Shown here piece by piece: positions 13,385 to 14,764 of a stretch of DNA of 14,764 nucleotides. The notes below the pieces were generated by a model. It did no database searches. It was given only the letters and a program-made list of their open reading frames with translations, and was not told the DNA's origin. This DNA comes from Methylovirgula sp. (GTDB lineage: Bacteria > Pseudomonadota > Alphaproteobacteria > Rhizobiales > Beijerinckiaceae), in contig JASHUD010000024.1 in assembly GCA_030040215.1 (NCBI GenBank), forward strand, positions 1 through 14,764, read 5' to 3'. Positions within the stretch are counted from its first letter, which is position 1; the number at the start of each line of letters is the position of its first letter. A program made the translations under genes and the position numbers.

Positions 13385-14764
13385 ATGTCGCTTTATCTTG
13401 GTTCGCCGCCTGCCGACGCCGTACCGATCTTCTTCGCCACGGCCGAATCTTGGACGAAAGTGAAATCCAGCTTGCCGGCGGCGGCCGGCGCGTATGCCAA
13501 CGCCTGCGCCTATGAGCCGACCGCAGGCCGCATTTTGCTGGTCCCTACCGCGACGGGCGAACTCGGCGGCGTGCTGTGCGGGCTCGAGCCGAAAACGGCG
13601 CAAAGCCGCGATCCTTTTCTGCCCGGCCGGCTCGTCGCCGCCGTTCCGCCCGGCGTCTATCGTTTCGCCAACGCACCGCATGATGCAGCCTTGGCGACGC
13701 TTGCCTGGCAGCTCGCCGCGTATCGCTTCGACCGCTACAAAAAAGAAAAGTTCAAGCCGCCGCAACTTTGCCCGCCGCAGGGCGTCGACGTTGCGAAGAT
13801 CGCGCGAATTGCCGGCGCCGTAGCGCTCGGGCGCGACCTCATCAACACACCTGCCAACGACCTTGGCCCCGACGAACTCGAAGCGGCGGCCGTCGCGTTG
13901 GCGGCGCAATTTCAGGCAAGCGTTTCGGTGCTCACCGGCGATGCGCTGCTTGCCGCCGATTTTCCGCTGATCCACGTGGTCGGGCGCGCCGCGGAGCAAG
14001 CGCCGCGGCTCGTCGATATTTCCTGGGGCGATCCGGGCGGCGCAAAAGTCACGCTGGTCGGCAAGGGCGTCTGTTTCGATACCGGCGGCCTCAACATCAA
14101 GCCCGACAGTGCCATGCAGTTCATGAAAAAGGACATGGGGGGCGCCGCAACCGCCTTGGCGCTGGCCCAGATGATCATGAGTTCGGCCCTGCCCGTCCGC
14201 CTCAAGGTGCTCCTGCCGATCGTCGAAAACGCGATCTCCGGCGCCGCCATGCGGCCCGGCGACGTCTATCCGAGCCGCAAGGGCATCAGCGTGGAGATCG
14301 GCAATACCGACGCGGAGGGCCGGCTGATCCTCGCCGACGCCTTGGCGTTCGCCGACGAAGAGGCGCCCGATCTGCTCGTCGACTTCGCGACATTGACGGG
14401 CGCGGCGCGAGTCGCGCTCGGTCCCGAGCTGCCGCCGTTCTATACGATGCACGACGCGTTCGCCGACGAAATCGCGACGCACGCCGAACGCGTTTTCGAT
14501 CCGGTCTGGCGCATGCCGCTCTGGGATCCTTACGACAAGCTGCTCGACGGGAAAGTGGCGGACCTGTCCAACGTCTCCTCGGGGCCGTTTGCCGGTTCGA
14601 TCACCGCCGCGCTGTTTCTGCGCCGCTTCGTCGAGCGGGCGAAGGCTTGGGCGCATTTCGATATTTACGCCTGGACGCCGGCCGAGAAGCCGGCGCGGCC
14701 CGAGGGCGGCGAGATTCAGGTGGCGCGGCTGCTTTTCGATCTCATCGAAAGCCGTTACGGGGAC
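13385..14764 (+). CDS. M17 leucyl aminopeptidase family protein (3' end cut by window)
   Basis: A cytosolic dizinc aminopeptidase that removes N-terminal residues from peptides; 460 codons are visible and the frame is open at the window edge. All metal and catalytic residues of the family can be placed: K227 and D232 in VGKGVCFDTGG, K239, D250 in MKKDMGG, and D309, E311 and R313 in the signature NTDAEGRL (nt 14303-14326). The N-terminal domain is short (about 150 residues), as in the compact alphaproteobacterial M17 clade, so the protein is probably almost complete. GGAG at 13375-13378 lies 6 nt before the ATG. It is divergent from tadD with a 120-bp gap. I see no functional link to the pilus; it is probably a housekeeping neighbour. 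Whether it should be called PepA is uncertain. Confidence 0.94.
   Translation, partial: MSLYLGSPPADAVPIFFATAESWTKVKSSLPAAAGAYANACAYEPTAGRILLVPTATGELGGVLCGLEPKTAQSRDPFLPGRLVAAVPPGVYRFANAPHDAALATLAWQLAAYRFDRYKKEKFKPPQLCPPQGVDVAKIARIAGAVALGRDLINTPANDLGPDELEAAAVALAAQFQASVSVLTGDALLAADFPLIHVVGRAAEQAPRLVDISWGDPGGAKVTLVGKGVCFDTGGLNIKPDSAMQFMKKDMGGAATALALAQMIMSSALPVRLKVLLPIVENAISGAAMRPGDVYPSRKGISVEIGNTDAEGRLILADALAFADEEAPDLLVDFATLTGAARVALGPELPPFYTMHDAFADEIATHAERVFDPVWRMPLWDPYDKLLDGKVADLSNVSSGPFAGSITAALFLRRFVERAKAWAHFDIYAWTPAEKPARPEGGEIQVARLLFDLIESRYGD

Noticed and set aside
13265..14656. Long open frame on the minus strand continuous with tadD upstream of its start (would make a 756-aa protein)
   Set aside because: It is antisense to the M17 aminopeptidase, whose metal and catalytic residues are all in place. 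The predicted peptide is low-complexity Arg/Gly/Asp-rich, and a clear lipoprotein start with ribosome site lies at 13264.
1..14764. Mobile elements, CRISPR arrays, tRNA or rRNA genes, phage or defence genes
   Set aside because: I looked for regularly spaced repeats, transposase or integrase-like ORFs and tRNA-like sequence and saw none. The window reads as a native chromosomal locus of uniform composition.

Overview
The window is a GC-rich chromosomal segment dominated by a Tad/Flp (Cpa-type) type IVc pilus assembly locus. The gene set and order (cpaA-cpaB-cpaC-cpaD-cpaE-cpaF-tadB-tadC), a stand-alone 'pilus assembly N-terminal' protein with a C-terminal SYSC-x-P-x-C motif, and the protein flavour point to an alphaproteobacterium, most likely Hyphomicrobiales (Rhizobiales; possibly Beijerinckiaceae or Methylocystaceae). 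That taxonomic placement is inference from protein style; there is no rRNA in the window.

Layout. 3-803 (+) is the 3' part of a phosphomannomutase/phosphoglucomutase. Convergent with it, and sharing a CTAG at the stop codons, is a small secreted protein carrying the same N-terminal domain as the CpaC secretin (800-1375, -). A 421-bp non-coding stretch separates it from the 54-aa Flp pilin (1797-1961, +), which is followed by a perfect 11-bp GC-rich hairpin. A polytopic GT-C-like membrane protein (2122-3657, -) is embedded in the locus on the opposite strand. The + strand then carries cpaA, cpaB, cpaC, cpaD and cpaE, a 192-bp gap with three consecutive GC-rich stem-loops, and cpaF, tadB and tadC (3787-12355). 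tadD (12386-13264, -) is convergent with tadC. A nearly complete M17 leucyl aminopeptidase (13385-14764, +) is divergent from tadD and runs off the window end.

How it works together (family knowledge). CpaA cleaves the Flp prepilin at G14/A15. TadB and TadC form the inner-membrane platform driven by the CpaF ATPase. CpaE (TadZ) positions the machine. CpaC is the outer-membrane secretin, CpaB and CpaD are its periplasmic and outer-membrane accessories, and the TadD lipoprotein supports secretin assembly. Minor pseudopilin genes (tadE, tadF, tadG) are not in the window and must lie elsewhere if the pilus is functional.

The machine itself is ordinary. The points worth a second look are: the internal duplication in the stand-alone secretin-N-domain protein; the GT-C-like gene between pilin and prepilin peptidase; the hairpin cluster before cpaF; hairpins at gene ends; and three near-matches to the CtrA motif about 45-60 bp upstream of cpaA, cpaB and tadD. 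I saw no rRNA, tRNA, IS element, CRISPR array or phage gene.
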